This document shows, piece after piece, positions 17,008 through 24,548 of a DNA stretch of 34,655 nucleotides (its first letter is position 1; every line of letters begins with the position of its first letter). The stretch is from an uncultured Eubacteriales bacterium. Lineage in GTDB: Bacteria; Bacillota; Clostridia; Lachnospirales; Anaerotignaceae. The stretch is taken from contig CAKQPE010000008.1 of the NCBI GenBank assembly GCA_934256695.1, forward strand, positions 1-34,655, written 5' to 3'. The notes beneath the pieces are model-generated. The model worked only from the letters and a program-made list of their open reading frames with translations. It was not told the origin of the DNA and searched no databases. The translations under genes were made by a program, and so were the position numbers.

Positions 17008-17493
17008 ATGCTGAAAAGAGCCGTTTTAAATGATGCAAAAAATGTGTTTGATGTTTTCTCGAAGGCAACAAGTAAACTTTGCAATTTTGGTATTCAGCAG
17101 TGGGATAGCATATATCCGAATATAGATGTAATAAGAGAGGATATAAAAAAAGGACAGATGTATATTTTGTGCCTTAACGGAAAGATTGCAGCCTGCGGAG
17201 TTATAAACGATGAGGAAGAAGGGTATGAGAACGGTAATTGGCAGTTTGGTACAAATTACCGAGTTATACATAGGTTTTGTGTTTCGCCGAGTTTTCAGTC
17301 AATGGGTATAGGGAAACGAATGTTGTCTCTTTTACATGATGAGATTTTAAAGCAGGGTTTTTCTTCCGTACGTATAGATGTTTTTCCAAAGAATAAAGTG
17401 GCAGTTAATCTATATAAGAATTTTGGATACATAGAGGTTGGAGAAGTGGAGTACAGGAAAGGCATTTTTAAGCTTATGGAGAAAAAGTTATAG
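17008..17493 (+). CDS. GNAT family N-acetyltransferase
   Basis: 161 residues. Acetyl-CoA-binding motif A is clear: RFCVSPSFQSMGIGKRML, with the pyrophosphate loop Q97-x-x-G100-x-G102. A later VRIDVFPKN strand and the NLYKNFGY segment complete the GNAT core. The acceptor substrate cannot be predicted. GGAGG at 16996-17000 supports the ATG. It stands alone after the tRNA terminator and faces another GNAT gene across a repeat region. The two proteins share length and layout (an RIHRF/IHRI-type strand, then motif A, then RIDV/RIDT), so they may be distant paralogues. Confidence 0.9.
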   Translation: MLKRAVLNDAKNVFDVFSKATSKLCNFGIQQWDSIYPNIDVIREDIKKGQMYILCLNGKIAACGVINDEEEGYENGNWQFGTNYRVIHRFCVSPSFQSMGIGKRMLSLLHDEILKQGFSSVRIDVFPKNKVAVNLYKNFGYIEVGEVEYRKGIFKLMEKKL

Positions 17494-17536
17494 CTTTTGA
17501 CAAAACCTTTATAAGCATACGGCTTTATTAAGTTTT

Positions 17537-17655
17537 TCAGATCGACAAATATAAATTTATGTAAGACCTTGTGGCGTTGCCCCAATACCCCACCAGTTTT
17601 TGAAAAAACTGGACAAAAACTTTTATCAAAACGCAATTACATTGCGTTTTTCGGA
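17537..17655. repeat. Half composite repeat R8 (F-A-B-C)
   Basis: A degenerate F-like stretch (cagatcgacaaatataaattta), A (ttgtggcgttgccccaa, imperfect), B (CCAGTTTTT/AAAAACTGG around 17593-17612) and C (AAAACGCAA/TTGCGTTTT around 17628-17650). B and C are base-for-base the same as in R3. Between this and the G element (17656-17924) only a strong isolated palindrome is seen at 17826-17854 (GCAGG...CCTGC around AACTTTTTT/AAAAAAGTT). A 61-codon ORF there is not supported as a gene. Confidence 0.78.
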
Positions 17656-17924
17656 ACAAAGTTATAAGTTATGTCGTTAAGATTTGTTTTTTTCAAGTTT
17701 TGTCGAATAAAATCTCTTTTGCATTGATTTTAAAACATAAATCCTGTATCTGTTGCCAAAAACTTTGCAGTAGCCTATTTCCGGAGGCACATGGAATGTG
17801 CGGTCTTAAAAAGATTTTTGAAGGTGCAGGGAACTTTTTTAAAAAAGTTCCTGCAAATCCCACGTTTCCATTTGGAAAAAATTAAATTTAATCCGTTTTA
17901 TTAAAGCTTTGCTTAAATTATTTA

Positions 17925-18106
17925 CCTCTCATCTGTTTCGCTTCGCTCAACACCTTCTCCCCAATGAGAAGGCTTTAAAACCCTTCCGTCAAACCTGCGG
18001 TTTGCCACCTTCCCTTTCAGGGACGGCTTTCGATTTGGGAAGGCTCCCATGAAAGGGAAGCTGTCACGCAGTGACTGAGGGGTTATGATTTCAGTCCGAT
18101 AAATTT
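17925..18106. repeat. MITE-like module G, copy 2, plus F motif at the GNAT stop
   Basis: G-type ends (CCTCTCATCTG...CACCTTCTCC, ...GAAGGCTTTAAAA) and a second arm (CCTTCCCTTTCAGGGACGGCTT, GGGAAGCTGTCACGCAGTGACTGAGGGG) are present but rearranged. Motif F (CAGTCCGATAAATTT) follows at 18092-18106 and runs directly into the stop codon of the minus-strand GNAT gene at 18107-18109. Confidence 0.65.
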
Positions 18107-18592
18107 CTATTTTATGTAGTCAAAAGCAACTCTTGGGCTTCCGTCGGCAACGTATATTGTACCGCATTTCCTAAAGCCGTATTTTGTTACGGTATTCTGC
18201 ATAGGTACGTTGTCCTCATGTGTGTCTATACGTAAATAGCTTGATTTTGTAAGACAGAAATCAAATGCCTGTTTAGCCAGACCTTTAACTTTACCATTTG
18301 ACCCTATGCGATGTATTGTTCCGTATGTGTTGTTAGAATGCCAGTGTCCGTTTTCTATTACTTTATATGTAGGGTCGTCACCAATTATAAATGCAAAAAC
18401 ACCGCATAGAGAGTTGTTCTCAACACATACATAAAGATTATTTTCTTTAATATCGTTTTTTAATAATTCTTCACTTGGGTATCCGTTTATCCATTGTTTT
18501 TTGTTTCCATTGTCACGCATAAACTGCCTTGCAATGGTATATATTTCGTTTATTTCCGAAATATCTGTTTCAACAGCATTTCTTATTATCAT
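18107..18592 (-). CDS. GNAT family N-acetyltransferase, third gene of the marR unit
   Basis: 161 residues. GNAT layout: N-terminal IRNAVETDISEINEIY, a central TIHRIGSNG strand, a degenerate motif A (K101-V-K-G104-L-A106 rather than Q-x-x-G-x-G), and RIDTHEDN followed by TVTKYGFRKCG. The weakened pyrophosphate loop may still bind acetyl-CoA. AAAGGA precedes the ATG. Its start overlaps the end of the YczE-like gene by 23 bases, so it is co-transcribed and co-translated with it and belongs to the MarR-controlled unit. The stop codon is TAG, immediately next to repeat motif F. The substrate is unknown; detoxifying acetylation is a guess from the marR context. Confidence 0.85.
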   Translation of the reverse strand: MIIRNAVETDISEINEIYTIARQFMRDNGNKKQWINGYPSEELLKNDIKENNLYVCVENNSLCGVFAFIIGDDPTYKVIENGHWHSNNTYGTIHRIGSNGKVKGLAKQAFDFCLTKSSYLRIDTHEDNVPMQNTVTKYGFRKCGTIYVADGSPRVAFDYIK

Positions 18593-19244
18593 TTTTAATC
18601 ATTCCTTTCAAAATATTTAAACTTTCACATAAAGTTTTGTGCTTTATTACAGAAACATCAAAATCAAATATATTATATAAAATCTGAATAAGCGGGCCCA
18701 TAAACAAAACTATCATAAGTGTTCCCAAACCTGTTTTTCCTCCAAGTTTTAAGCCTATAAGAAAAACAGAAAGTTCTATGGCAGAGCGTATTAATCCTAC
18801 AGGAAAATGTGTTTTTTGAGTAAGTGAACACATAAGCCCGTCTCTCGGCCCACAGCCAAGTTCACAGCCGATATAAAAATAACTGCCTATGGCCGTAAAA
18901 AGCATACTGAATACTGTCATCAAAATTCCCTGTCCGATATTTGACGCATCGGAAATTAAATTGAAATAATCAAAAAAATCAACAATCCACGCAACTATAA
19001 GCAGGTTTAATATTGTTCCCACACCGACTTTAAGCCCCAGCAGACTTACTACGGCTATAATAACAAAACTTGTGCAAATGCTTGCCTGTCCAAATGTAAT
19101 TGAAAGATGTTTTGCAAGACCGAGGTGGAAAACACTCCACGGACTTGAACCGAGATTTGAATGGATTTCAAAGGCAATACCTGCGGCACATAAGAAAAGA
19201 CCTATAGCCATTCTTGCCCACAGAACTTTATTTGTAGCTTTCAA
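18570..19244 (-). CDS. YczE-like integral membrane protein, second gene of the marR unit
   Basis: About 224 residues with five or six hydrophobic helices. Family-like segments are FEIHSNLGSSPWSVFHLGL, GCELGCGPRDGLM and LGGKTGLGTL, as in YczE/YyaS proteins. These are membrane proteins of poorly known transport or regulatory role; YczE is needed for lipopeptide antibiotic production in Bacillus. The start is uncertain. I chose TTG at 19244, 12 bases after AAAGGA and overlapping marR by 17 bases. An ATG at 19307 would overlap marR by 80 bases, and an ATG at 19211 lacks a binding site. Overlaps on both sides make this a tightly coupled operon. Confidence 0.8.
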   Translation of the reverse strand: MKATNKVLWARMAIGLFLCAAGIAFEIHSNLGSSPWSVFHLGLAKHLSITFGQASICTSFVIIAVVSLLGLKVGVGTILNLLIVAWIVDFFDYFNLISDASNIGQGILMTVFSMLFTAIGSYFYIGCELGCGPRDGLMCSLTQKTHFPVGLIRSAIELSVFLIGLKLGGKTGLGTLMIVLFMGPLIQILYNIFDFDVSVIKHKTLCESLNILKGMIKNDNKKCC

Positions 19245-19656
19245 GGTTTTTGCACATCCTTTCAAGATAAGCAACGGCTGCTTTCTTTTCTTCTTCTGTA
19301 AAACCATTAAAACAACTATCTATTTGCTTATTTTCTTCTTCTATAACTTTTTTGTAAACTTCCTTTGCCTTTTCGGTAGGAAATAGTGCAAAGCTTTTTT
19401 TGTTGTTTTCGTTATGTTTTTTTATAACGTATCCGGCTTTTTCAAGCTTTTGAATAACCTTTGTTGTGGTTGATTTATCAACATCAAGTATTTGGGTAAG
19501 CTGGGCAAGATTAATACCGGGATTTTCACAGATACGTGTAACAAATATGTGCTGACCGTTCTGCAAAGTAAATTCTTTGAACTTTACATTGGAAATATAA
19601 GCTACAATTCGGGATATTGTACCTATACGCCGCAGTACAAAATTTTTTAATAACAT
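19228..19656 (-). CDS. MarR family transcriptional regulator
   Basis: 142 residues. The winged helix-turn-helix is visible: NPGINLAQLTQILDVDKSTT (helices 3-4 region), then TKVIQKLEKAGYV and a wing with KKHNENNKKSFALFPT. The C-terminal helices form the dimer interface. MarR proteins repress until a small ligand or thiol oxidation releases them. The start at 19656 follows AGAAAGGAG; a longer frame has no binding site and overlaps an operator-like palindrome. It is first in a unit with a YczE-like protein and an acetyltransferase, and divergent from hcp. Two matching palindromes in its promoter region suggest autorepression. Confidence 0.92.
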   Translation of the reverse strand: MLLKNFVLRRIGTISRIVAYISNVKFKEFTLQNGQHIFVTRICENPGINLAQLTQILDVDKSTTTKVIQKLEKAGYVIKKHNENNKKSFALFPTEKAKEVYKKVIEEENKQIDSCFNGFTEEEKKAAVAYLERMCKNLESYK

Positions 19657-19676
19657 AAAAATCTCCTTTCTAAAAG

Positions 19677-19690
19677 GTTGAAGTTTCAAC
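19677..19690. promoter_or_regulatory. Operator-like palindrome 1 (leader of marR)
   Basis: GTTGAA-GT-TTCAAC, a perfect 6-bp inverted repeat just downstream of the predicted marR transcription start. It shares TTGA/TCAA half-sites with the palindrome at 19713-19728. Confidence 0.65.
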
Positions 19691-19697
19691 TAAAAAT

Positions 19698-19726
19698 AAT
19701 TTAACATCATAAAGTTGAAATGTCAA
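19698..19726 (-). promoter_or_regulatory. Promoter of the marR-yczE-GNAT unit
   Basis: On the minus strand: consensus TTGACA (19721-19726), 17-bp spacer, TAAATT (19698-19703). The -35 box lies inside the second palindrome. Confidence 0.72.
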
Positions 19727-19728
19727 CT
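19713..19728. promoter_or_regulatory. Operator-like palindrome 2 (over the marR -35 box)
   Basis: AGTTGA-AATG-TCAACT, a perfect inverted repeat containing the TTGACA -35 box on the minus strand. A repressor bound here would block RNA polymerase directly. Centre-to-centre distance to palindrome 1 is about 37 bp. Confidence 0.68.
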
Positions 19729-19760
19729 ATTTTTAAAATATAATTTAAAAAATTTAATTT

Positions 19761-19796
19761 TGTTGTTTTTACAACATACTTAATTTTGAATATATT
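19761..19796 (+). promoter_or_regulatory. Promoter of hcp with overlapping palindrome
   Basis: TTTACA at 19768-19773, 17 bp, TATATT at 19791-19796. A perfect palindrome TGTTGT-TTTT-ACAACA at 19761-19776 covers the -35 box. It does not match the MarR sites, nor the Rex or CRP/FNR consensus exactly. Confidence 0.55.
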
Positions 19797-19864
19797 ATAA
19801 AATTGTATGCGTAAAACAGCTAAGAGTTGAAAATAATATAAATAAAAATGTTTTGGAGGTAATT

Positions 19865-21502
19865 ATGGAAAATAAAATGTTTTGTTATCAGTGTCAGGAA
19901 ACTGCCGGCTGTAAAGGCTGTACACAGGTGGGTGTATGCGGAAAAAAGCCTGAGCTTGCCAATATGCAGGACCTTTTAGTTTATGTTACAAAAGGAATTT
20001 CTGCTGTTGCCGACAGATTTAGAAAAGAAGGCAAAGAGGTTGAAAAGGGAATAAACCACCTTATAACATTAAATCTTTTTACTACCATAACAAATGCAAA
20101 TTTTGATAAGGACGTTATTGTTTCAAGAATAAAGGAAACATTGGAAATAAAGGAAAGGCTTATTGAAAAACTTGATGATAAAGCTAATCTTCCGAAGGCG
20201 GCACTTTGGAACGGTGAAGAAAAGGATTTTGAGGAAAAATCAAAAACAGTAGGTGTTCTTTCGACAGAAAACGAAGATATACGTTCCTTGAGAGAACTTA
20301 TAACATATGGCTTAAAGGGACTTGCGGCGTATTCAAAGCACGCAAACGCACTTCTTTGTGACAGCAAAGAAACAGACGAGTTTTTACAGAGTGCATTGGC
20401 AAAAACTCTTGATGATACACTTTCGGCAGATGACCTTGTAAACCTTACATTGGAAACAGGAAAATACGGCGTAAATGCAATGGCTATGCTTGACAAGGCA
20501 AATACAGACGCCTATGGAAATCCTGAAATAACAAAGGTTAATATAGGAGTAAGAAAAAATCCTGCAATACTTGTTTCGGGGCATGATTTGAGAGACCTTG
20601 AAATGCTCCTTGAACAGACAAAGGGAACAGGCGTAGATGTGTATACACATTCCGAAATGCTTCCTGCACATTATTATCCCGCATTTAAGAAATATGATAA
20701 CTTTGTAGGAAATTACGGCAACGCATGGTGGAAACAGAGAGAGGAATTTGAATCATTTAACGGTCCTATCCTTATGACAACAAACTGCATTGTTCCGCCA
20801 AAGGACAGCTACAAGGACAGAATTTATACAACAGGTGCGGCAGGCTACGAGGGCTGTAAGCACATAGAAGGAAATATAGGCGAGGAAAAGGACTTTTCTG
20901 CTGTTATTGAACACGCAAAAAGGTGCAAGCCTCCGGTTGAGATAGAAACAGGTGAAATAGTAGGCGGATTTGCCCATGCACAGGTGCTTGCACTTGCGGA
21001 CAAGGTAGTTGAGGCTGTAAAGAGTGGGGCAATAAAGAAGTTTGTTGTTATGGCAGGCTGTGACGGAAGGGCAAAAAGCCGTGAATATTACACAGAATTT
21101 GCAAAAGCACTGCCTAAGGATACAGTTATTCTTACAGCCGGCTGTGCAAAATACAAATATAACAAGCTTGACCTTGGAGATATAGGCGGCATACCTCGTG
21201 TGCTTGATGCCGGACAGTGCAACGACAGCTATTCACTTGCCGTAATTGCATTAAAGCTTAAAGAGGTATTTGCTCTTGATGATATAAACGAGTTGCCTAT
21301 AATATACAATATTGCATGGTATGAACAGAAGGCGGTTATAGTTCTGCTTGCGTTGTTATATCTTGGTGTAAAGAATATACACCTTGGGCCTACACTTCCG
21401 GCATTCCTCAGCCCGAATGTGGCAAAGGTGCTTGTTGAAAACTTTGGCATTGCGCCGATAGGAACAGTTGAGGAGGATATGAAGCTGTTTTTCGGTGAAT
21501 AA
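19865..21502 (+). CDS. hcp: Hydroxylamine reductase / hybrid-cluster protein, class I
   Basis: 545 residues. Hcp carries a [4Fe-4S] and a hybrid iron-sulfur-oxygen cluster; it reduces NO or hydroxylamine and is linked to S-nitrosylation, in the cytoplasm of anaerobes. The N-terminal cysteines C7-x2-C10-x8-C19-x5-C25 match the class I spacing. Hybrid-cluster ligands are all recognisable in order: H in VSGHDL, E in HSEMLPAH, C in TTNCIVPP, C in YEGCKH, C in MAGCDGR, C in TAGCAKY, and E and K in WYEQKAV. The start at 19865 follows GGAGG by 5 bases. No hcr reductase partner is adjacent, so the electron donor is elsewhere. The gene is divergent from marR. Confidence 0.97.
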   Translation: MENKMFCYQCQETAGCKGCTQVGVCGKKPELANMQDLLVYVTKGISAVADRFRKEGKEVEKGINHLITLNLFTTITNANFDKDVIVSRIKETLEIKERLIEKLDDKANLPKAALWNGEEKDFEEKSKTVGVLSTENEDIRSLRELITYGLKGLAAYSKHANALLCDSKETDEFLQSALAKTLDDTLSADDLVNLTLETGKYGVNAMAMLDKANTDAYGNPEITKVNIGVRKNPAILVSGHDLRDLEMLLEQTKGTGVDVYTHSEMLPAHYYPAFKKYDNFVGNYGNAWWKQREEFESFNGPILMTTNCIVPPKDSYKDRIYTTGAAGYEGCKHIEGNIGEEKDFSAVIEHAKRCKPPVEIETGEIVGGFAHAQVLALADKVVEAVKSGAIKKFVVMAGCDGRAKSREYYTEFAKALPKDTVILTAGCAKYKYNKLDLGDIGGIPRVLDAGQCNDSYSLAVIALKLKEVFALDDINELPIIYNIAWYEQKAVIVLLALLYLGVKNIHLGPTLPAFLSPNVAKVLVENFGIAPIGTVEEDMKLFFGE

Positions 21503-21600
21503 GAGATTTTAAACCGTGAAATAGGTATAGATGAATTTTAACAAAATGGGCTGTAAAAACTATTTTAAGAAATAAAATTTAACAAACAGATTTATTGTTG

Positions 21601-21630
21601 AGGGTGTTTTTCTATCGCAAAAGCACCCTT
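21601..21630. terminator. Stem-loop downstream of hcp
   Basis: AGGGTG...CACCCT with inner TTTTT/AAAA pairing, about 100 bases after the hcp stop. No T-run follows, so its role is unclear. The other bases of this 385-bp gap, apart from repeat R9 and the ychF terminator, show nothing recognisable. Confidence 0.35.
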
Positions 21631-21662
21631 AAACTCCCTTAAAAAGCTATTTAAGTAATACA

Positions 21663-21815
21663 AGACATTGGGATTTCACCCCAAAACATGACAATAAGGA
21701 ACCGCAAAGATAAATGCGGCTGTTAGGGAACCCGAAGAAACAGGGCGACGAAGTCGTTTTTGCGCAGCAAAAATTCTGACCGTTTGAAAAAAATTGAGTA
21801 AAACTTTTAATATTA
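21663..21815. repeat. Composite repeat R9 (A-E-E2-B)
   Basis: An A-like start (cattgggatttcaccccaaaa), then AAGGAACCGCA/TGCGG of module E, then E2 (about 21720-21781, with GGGCGACGAAGTCG and TTTTTGCGCAGCAAAAA), then gtttgaaaaaaattgagtaaaacttttaa, the B-side tract. It sits between the convergent genes hcp and ychF. Confidence 0.75.
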
Positions 21816-21843
21816 AAATCCATTGTGTAAACTTACAAAAAAC

Positions 21844-21872
21844 AAAAAGAGGCTTTTTTACAGCCTCTTTTT
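21844..21872 (-). terminator. Terminator of ychF
   Basis: AAAAAGAGGCT/AGCCTCTTTTT, 11-bp stem with a 7-base loop, 15 bases beyond the ychF stop, with T-runs on both strands. Confidence 0.8.
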
Positions 21873-21887
21873 AAAAATTTTAAAGAT

Positions 21888-22985
21888 TTATACGTTAAAT
21901 CTGAAAAGAATAACATCTCCGTCTTTAACAACATATTCTTTTCCTTCGGAACGTACAAGTCCCTGTTCCTTAGCGGCTGTCATTGAGCCGAGACGGTCTA
22001 AATCGTCGAAGGCAACAACCTCAGCACGGATAAAGCCTCTTTCAAAATCGGTATGGATTTTTCCTGCTGCCTGAGGTGCTTTTGTTCCGTTTTTGATTGT
22101 CCATGCTCTTGTTTCGTCAGGACCTGAGGTAAGGTAGCTTATAAGGCCGAGAAGCTTGTAGCTTGCTTTTATAAGTCTGTCAAGACCGCTTGATGATACA
22201 CCGAGGTCGGCAAGAAATTCCATTTTTTCGTCATTGTCAAGCTCTGAAATTTCTTCTTCTATCTGGGCACAGAGTACAAATACTTCCGAACCGTCTTTTG
22301 CGGCATATTCACGTACAGCCTGAACATTTTTGTTGGAAGCACCGTCATCTGCAAGATCGTCTTCTGCTACGTTTGCGGCATAAAGTACAGGTTTTTGTGT
22401 AAGAAGGTCGAGAGTGTCAACAAATGCCGCATCATCAGGATCGTCAAACTCTATGGCTCTTGCACAAAGACCGCCTTCAAGTCCTTCGTAAAGCTTTTTA
22501 AGTACATCAAGCTCTTTTTTGAGGGATTTGTTTCCCATAAGGCTCTTTGTTGTTTTCGCAATTCTTCTTTCAAGAATTTCCATATCGGAGAATATAAGCT
22601 CAAGGTTGATTGTTTCTATATCTCTTACAGGGTCAATGCTTCCGTCTACGTGTACTACGTTAGGATCCTCGAAACAACGTACAACGTGAACTATAGCGTC
22701 AACCTCACGGATATGGCTGAGGAACTTGTTGCCGAGACCTTCGCCCTTGCTTGCACCTTTAACAAGACCGGCAATGTCTACAAATTCGATAACGGCAGGA
22801 GTAGTTTTGGCTGAACTATACATGGCAGTAAGTCTGTCAAGACGTTTGTCCGGAACAGGAACAATACCTACGTTTGGGTCTATTGTGCAGAAAGGATAGT
22901 TTGCGGCTTCTGCCTTGCCGAGTGTCATGGAATTAAATAATGTGGATTTTCCTACGTTAGGAAGTCCGACTATACCGAGTTTCAT
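21888..22985 (-). CDS. ychF: Redox-regulated ATPase YchF (Obg family)
   Basis: 365 residues, standard length. A ribosome-associated P-loop protein that prefers ATP over GTP. Walker A is GLPNVGKS (7-14); the G3 region is EFVDIAGLVKGASKGEGLGNKFL; the G4 position reads NVAE instead of NKxD, the hallmark of the YchF subfamily. The C-terminal TGS domain contains FDDLDRLGSMTAAKEQGLVRSEG in its diagnostic order and ends with GDVILFRFNV. AAAGGA precedes the ATG. It has its own promoter at 23057-23085, although it lies just downstream of the pdp-deoB cluster in the same direction. Confidence 0.97.
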   Translation of the reverse strand: MKLGIVGLPNVGKSTLFNSMTLGKAEAANYPFCTIDPNVGIVPVPDKRLDRLTAMYSSAKTTPAVIEFVDIAGLVKGASKGEGLGNKFLSHIREVDAIVHVVRCFEDPNVVHVDGSIDPVRDIETINLELIFSDMEILERRIAKTTKSLMGNKSLKKELDVLKKLYEGLEGGLCARAIEFDDPDDAAFVDTLDLLTQKPVLYAANVAEDDLADDGASNKNVQAVREYAAKDGSEVFVLCAQIEEEISELDNDEKMEFLADLGVSSSGLDRLIKASYKLLGLISYLTSGPDETRAWTIKNGTKAPQAAGKIHTDFERGFIRAEVVAFDDLDRLGSMTAAKEQGLVRSEGKEYVVKDGDVILFRFNV

Positions 22986-23056
22986 AAGATTCGTCCTTTC
23001 GTAAAAATACTGTTTATGTTAAATAAAAAATGTCTTATTTTTGACAACATCTATTT

Positions 23057-23085
23057 ATTATACTTTAGTAAGAAATAAATGGCAA
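23057..23085 (-). promoter_or_regulatory. Promoter of ychF
   Basis: On the minus strand: TTGCCA, 17-bp spacer, perfect TATAAT, about 75 bp before the ychF start and right after the stop of the 70-residue gene. Confidence 0.78.
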
Positions 23086-23094
23086 CCGAAAAAC

Positions 23095-23307
23095 TTATTT
23101 TTTACGGTTTAAAAAGCCGAAAAAGAACCTTTTTCGTATTTCGTAAGGTATTTTGTACTTAAATAAGCCTTCGGTTTTGAGTATAAGAGTCAAAAGGGAA
23201 ACAAAAACAGAAAGAGAAATTAAAAGAATATTCCTGTCTTTTTCGGTTATAAATGTTCCCTTCTGCGGATTTTCTTTTATATTGCTTAATTTTATTCTCT
23301 CTGTCAT
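23095..23307 (-). CDS. Small single-helix membrane protein, unknown function
   Basis: 70 residues. Polar N-terminus (TERIKLSNIKENPQKG), one hydrophobic segment at about residues 27-44 (ILLISLSVFVSLLTLILK) and a very basic C-terminus (KIPYEIRKRFFFGFLNRKK). By the positive-inside tendency the basic tail would face the cytoplasm. AAAAGGAG precedes the ATG at good distance, so it is probably translated. It lies 43 bases after deoB in the same direction and before the ychF promoter, hence the likely last gene of a pdp-deoB transcript. No family recognised; a link to nucleoside salvage is only positional. Confidence 0.65.
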   Translation of the reverse strand: MTERIKLSNIKENPQKGTFITEKDRNILLISLSVFVSLLTLILKTEGLFKYKIPYEIRKRFFFGFLNRKK

Positions 23308-23350
23308 AAGAACTCCTTTTTATTAATTAAAATTAAGATTTACAGTTATT

Positions 23351-24529
23351 TTAAATAATATTTTTCAGAAACGATGTTCCCGGAAGGCTGTTTTCTATGC
23401 CAAGGTAGTCAACTACAGTCTTTCCCAAATCGGCAAATGTACTTCTTATGCCTAAATTTACACCGTGTTTTATATTTTTTCCGTAAACAAGGAGAGGAAC
23501 ATATTCCCTTGAATGGTCAGTACTTGGTGTAGTAGGGTCACAGCCATGGTCAGCTGTTATAAAAAGTATATCCTCGTCTTTTAATGCGGAAATTATTTCT
23601 GGAAGTTTTTTATCAAAGGCTTCAAGGGCGTTCTTGTATCCGTCAATATCGTTTCTGTGGCCGTAAACCATATCAAAATCAACAAGGTTTGTAAATATAA
23701 GTCCGTCGGAGTCTTTTTTGATAAACTCTATTGTTTTTTCGGTTCCGTCATGATTGTTTGTTGTATGGCTGGAAACGGTTATGCCTCTGTGCTGGAAAAT
23801 ATCTTCTATTTTTCCTACGGCTGTTACGTTTTTGCCGGCACCGGATATTAAATCAAGTATTGTTGCAGAGGTAGGTGCAAGTGAAAAGTCACGTCTGTTT
23901 TTTGTACGTACATAATGTCCGCTTGTGCCTGTGAAAGGTCTGGCAATGACTCTTGCAACGGCATATGGTCCTTGCAGAATGGCTCTTGCTTTTTCGCATA
24001 TCCAGTAAAGTTTTTCGACAGGTACAACGTCTTCATGGGCGGCAATCTGGAAAACACTGTCTGCCGAAGTATAGACAATAGGGAATCCTGTTCTTACGTG
24101 TTCGTCACCGAGAATGTTTATAATTTCCGTTCCCGATGCGGCAAGGTTTCCCAAAAAGCCCATATCTCCCGTATCGGCTTCCAATCTACGCATTACCTCA
24201 TAAGGAAAGCCTGTTTTGGTAAAAGTTGGAAATGGATTTTCGGTTATTATGCCTGTCATTTCCCAGTGTCCGGTTGTTGTGTCCTTTCCGTTGGAGGCTT
24301 CTGCCATTTTTCCGAAACAGCCGATGGGATTTTCGACTTTTCCAAGAAGGGCAATATCTTTTCCGTCAATATTGCCAAGTCCCAGTGAACACATATTTTT
24401 TAAATCCATGTCTGGACGGGATTTTTTTATATTTACAAAAGTATTGCTGCCTTCGTCACCGTATTTTGCGGCATCGGGAAGTTCACCTATACCGGCACTG
24501 TCAAGAACGATTATTACAGCTCTTTTCAT
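23351..24529 (-). CDS. deoB: Phosphopentomutase
   Basis: 392 residues, typical length. It interconverts (deoxy)ribose-1-phosphate and -5-phosphate, feeding nucleoside sugars into central metabolism; cytoplasmic, Mn-dependent, alkaline phosphatase superfamily. Visible metal and phosphate sites: IVLDSAGIGELPDA with D10, GKDTTTGHWEM with the phospho-threonine, DFDMVYGHRND, and ITADHGCDPTTPSTDHSREY. AAAGGAG precedes the ATG. It starts 19 bases after the pdp stop, and Pdp makes exactly its substrate, so the two form a salvage operon. Confidence 0.97.
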   Translation of the reverse strand: MKRAVIIVLDSAGIGELPDAAKYGDEGSNTFVNIKKSRPDMDLKNMCSLGLGNIDGKDIALLGKVENPIGCFGKMAEASNGKDTTTGHWEMTGIITENPFPTFTKTGFPYEVMRRLEADTGDMGFLGNLAASGTEIINILGDEHVRTGFPIVYTSADSVFQIAAHEDVVPVEKLYWICEKARAILQGPYAVARVIARPFTGTSGHYVRTKNRRDFSLAPTSATILDLISGAGKNVTAVGKIEDIFQHRGITVSSHTTNNHDGTEKTIEFIKKDSDGLIFTNLVDFDMVYGHRNDIDGYKNALEAFDKKLPEIISALKDEDILFITADHGCDPTTPSTDHSREYVPLLVYGKNIKHGVNLGIRSTFADLGKTVVDYLGIENSLPGTSFLKNII

Positions 24530-24548
24530 GTTAATCAGCTCCTTTGGA

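Noticed and set aside
17700..17885. 61-codon ORF in the gap between the two acetyltransferase genes
   Set aside because: It runs through a palindrome (GCAGGGAACTTTTTT...), lacks a ribosome binding site and shows no protein-like pattern.
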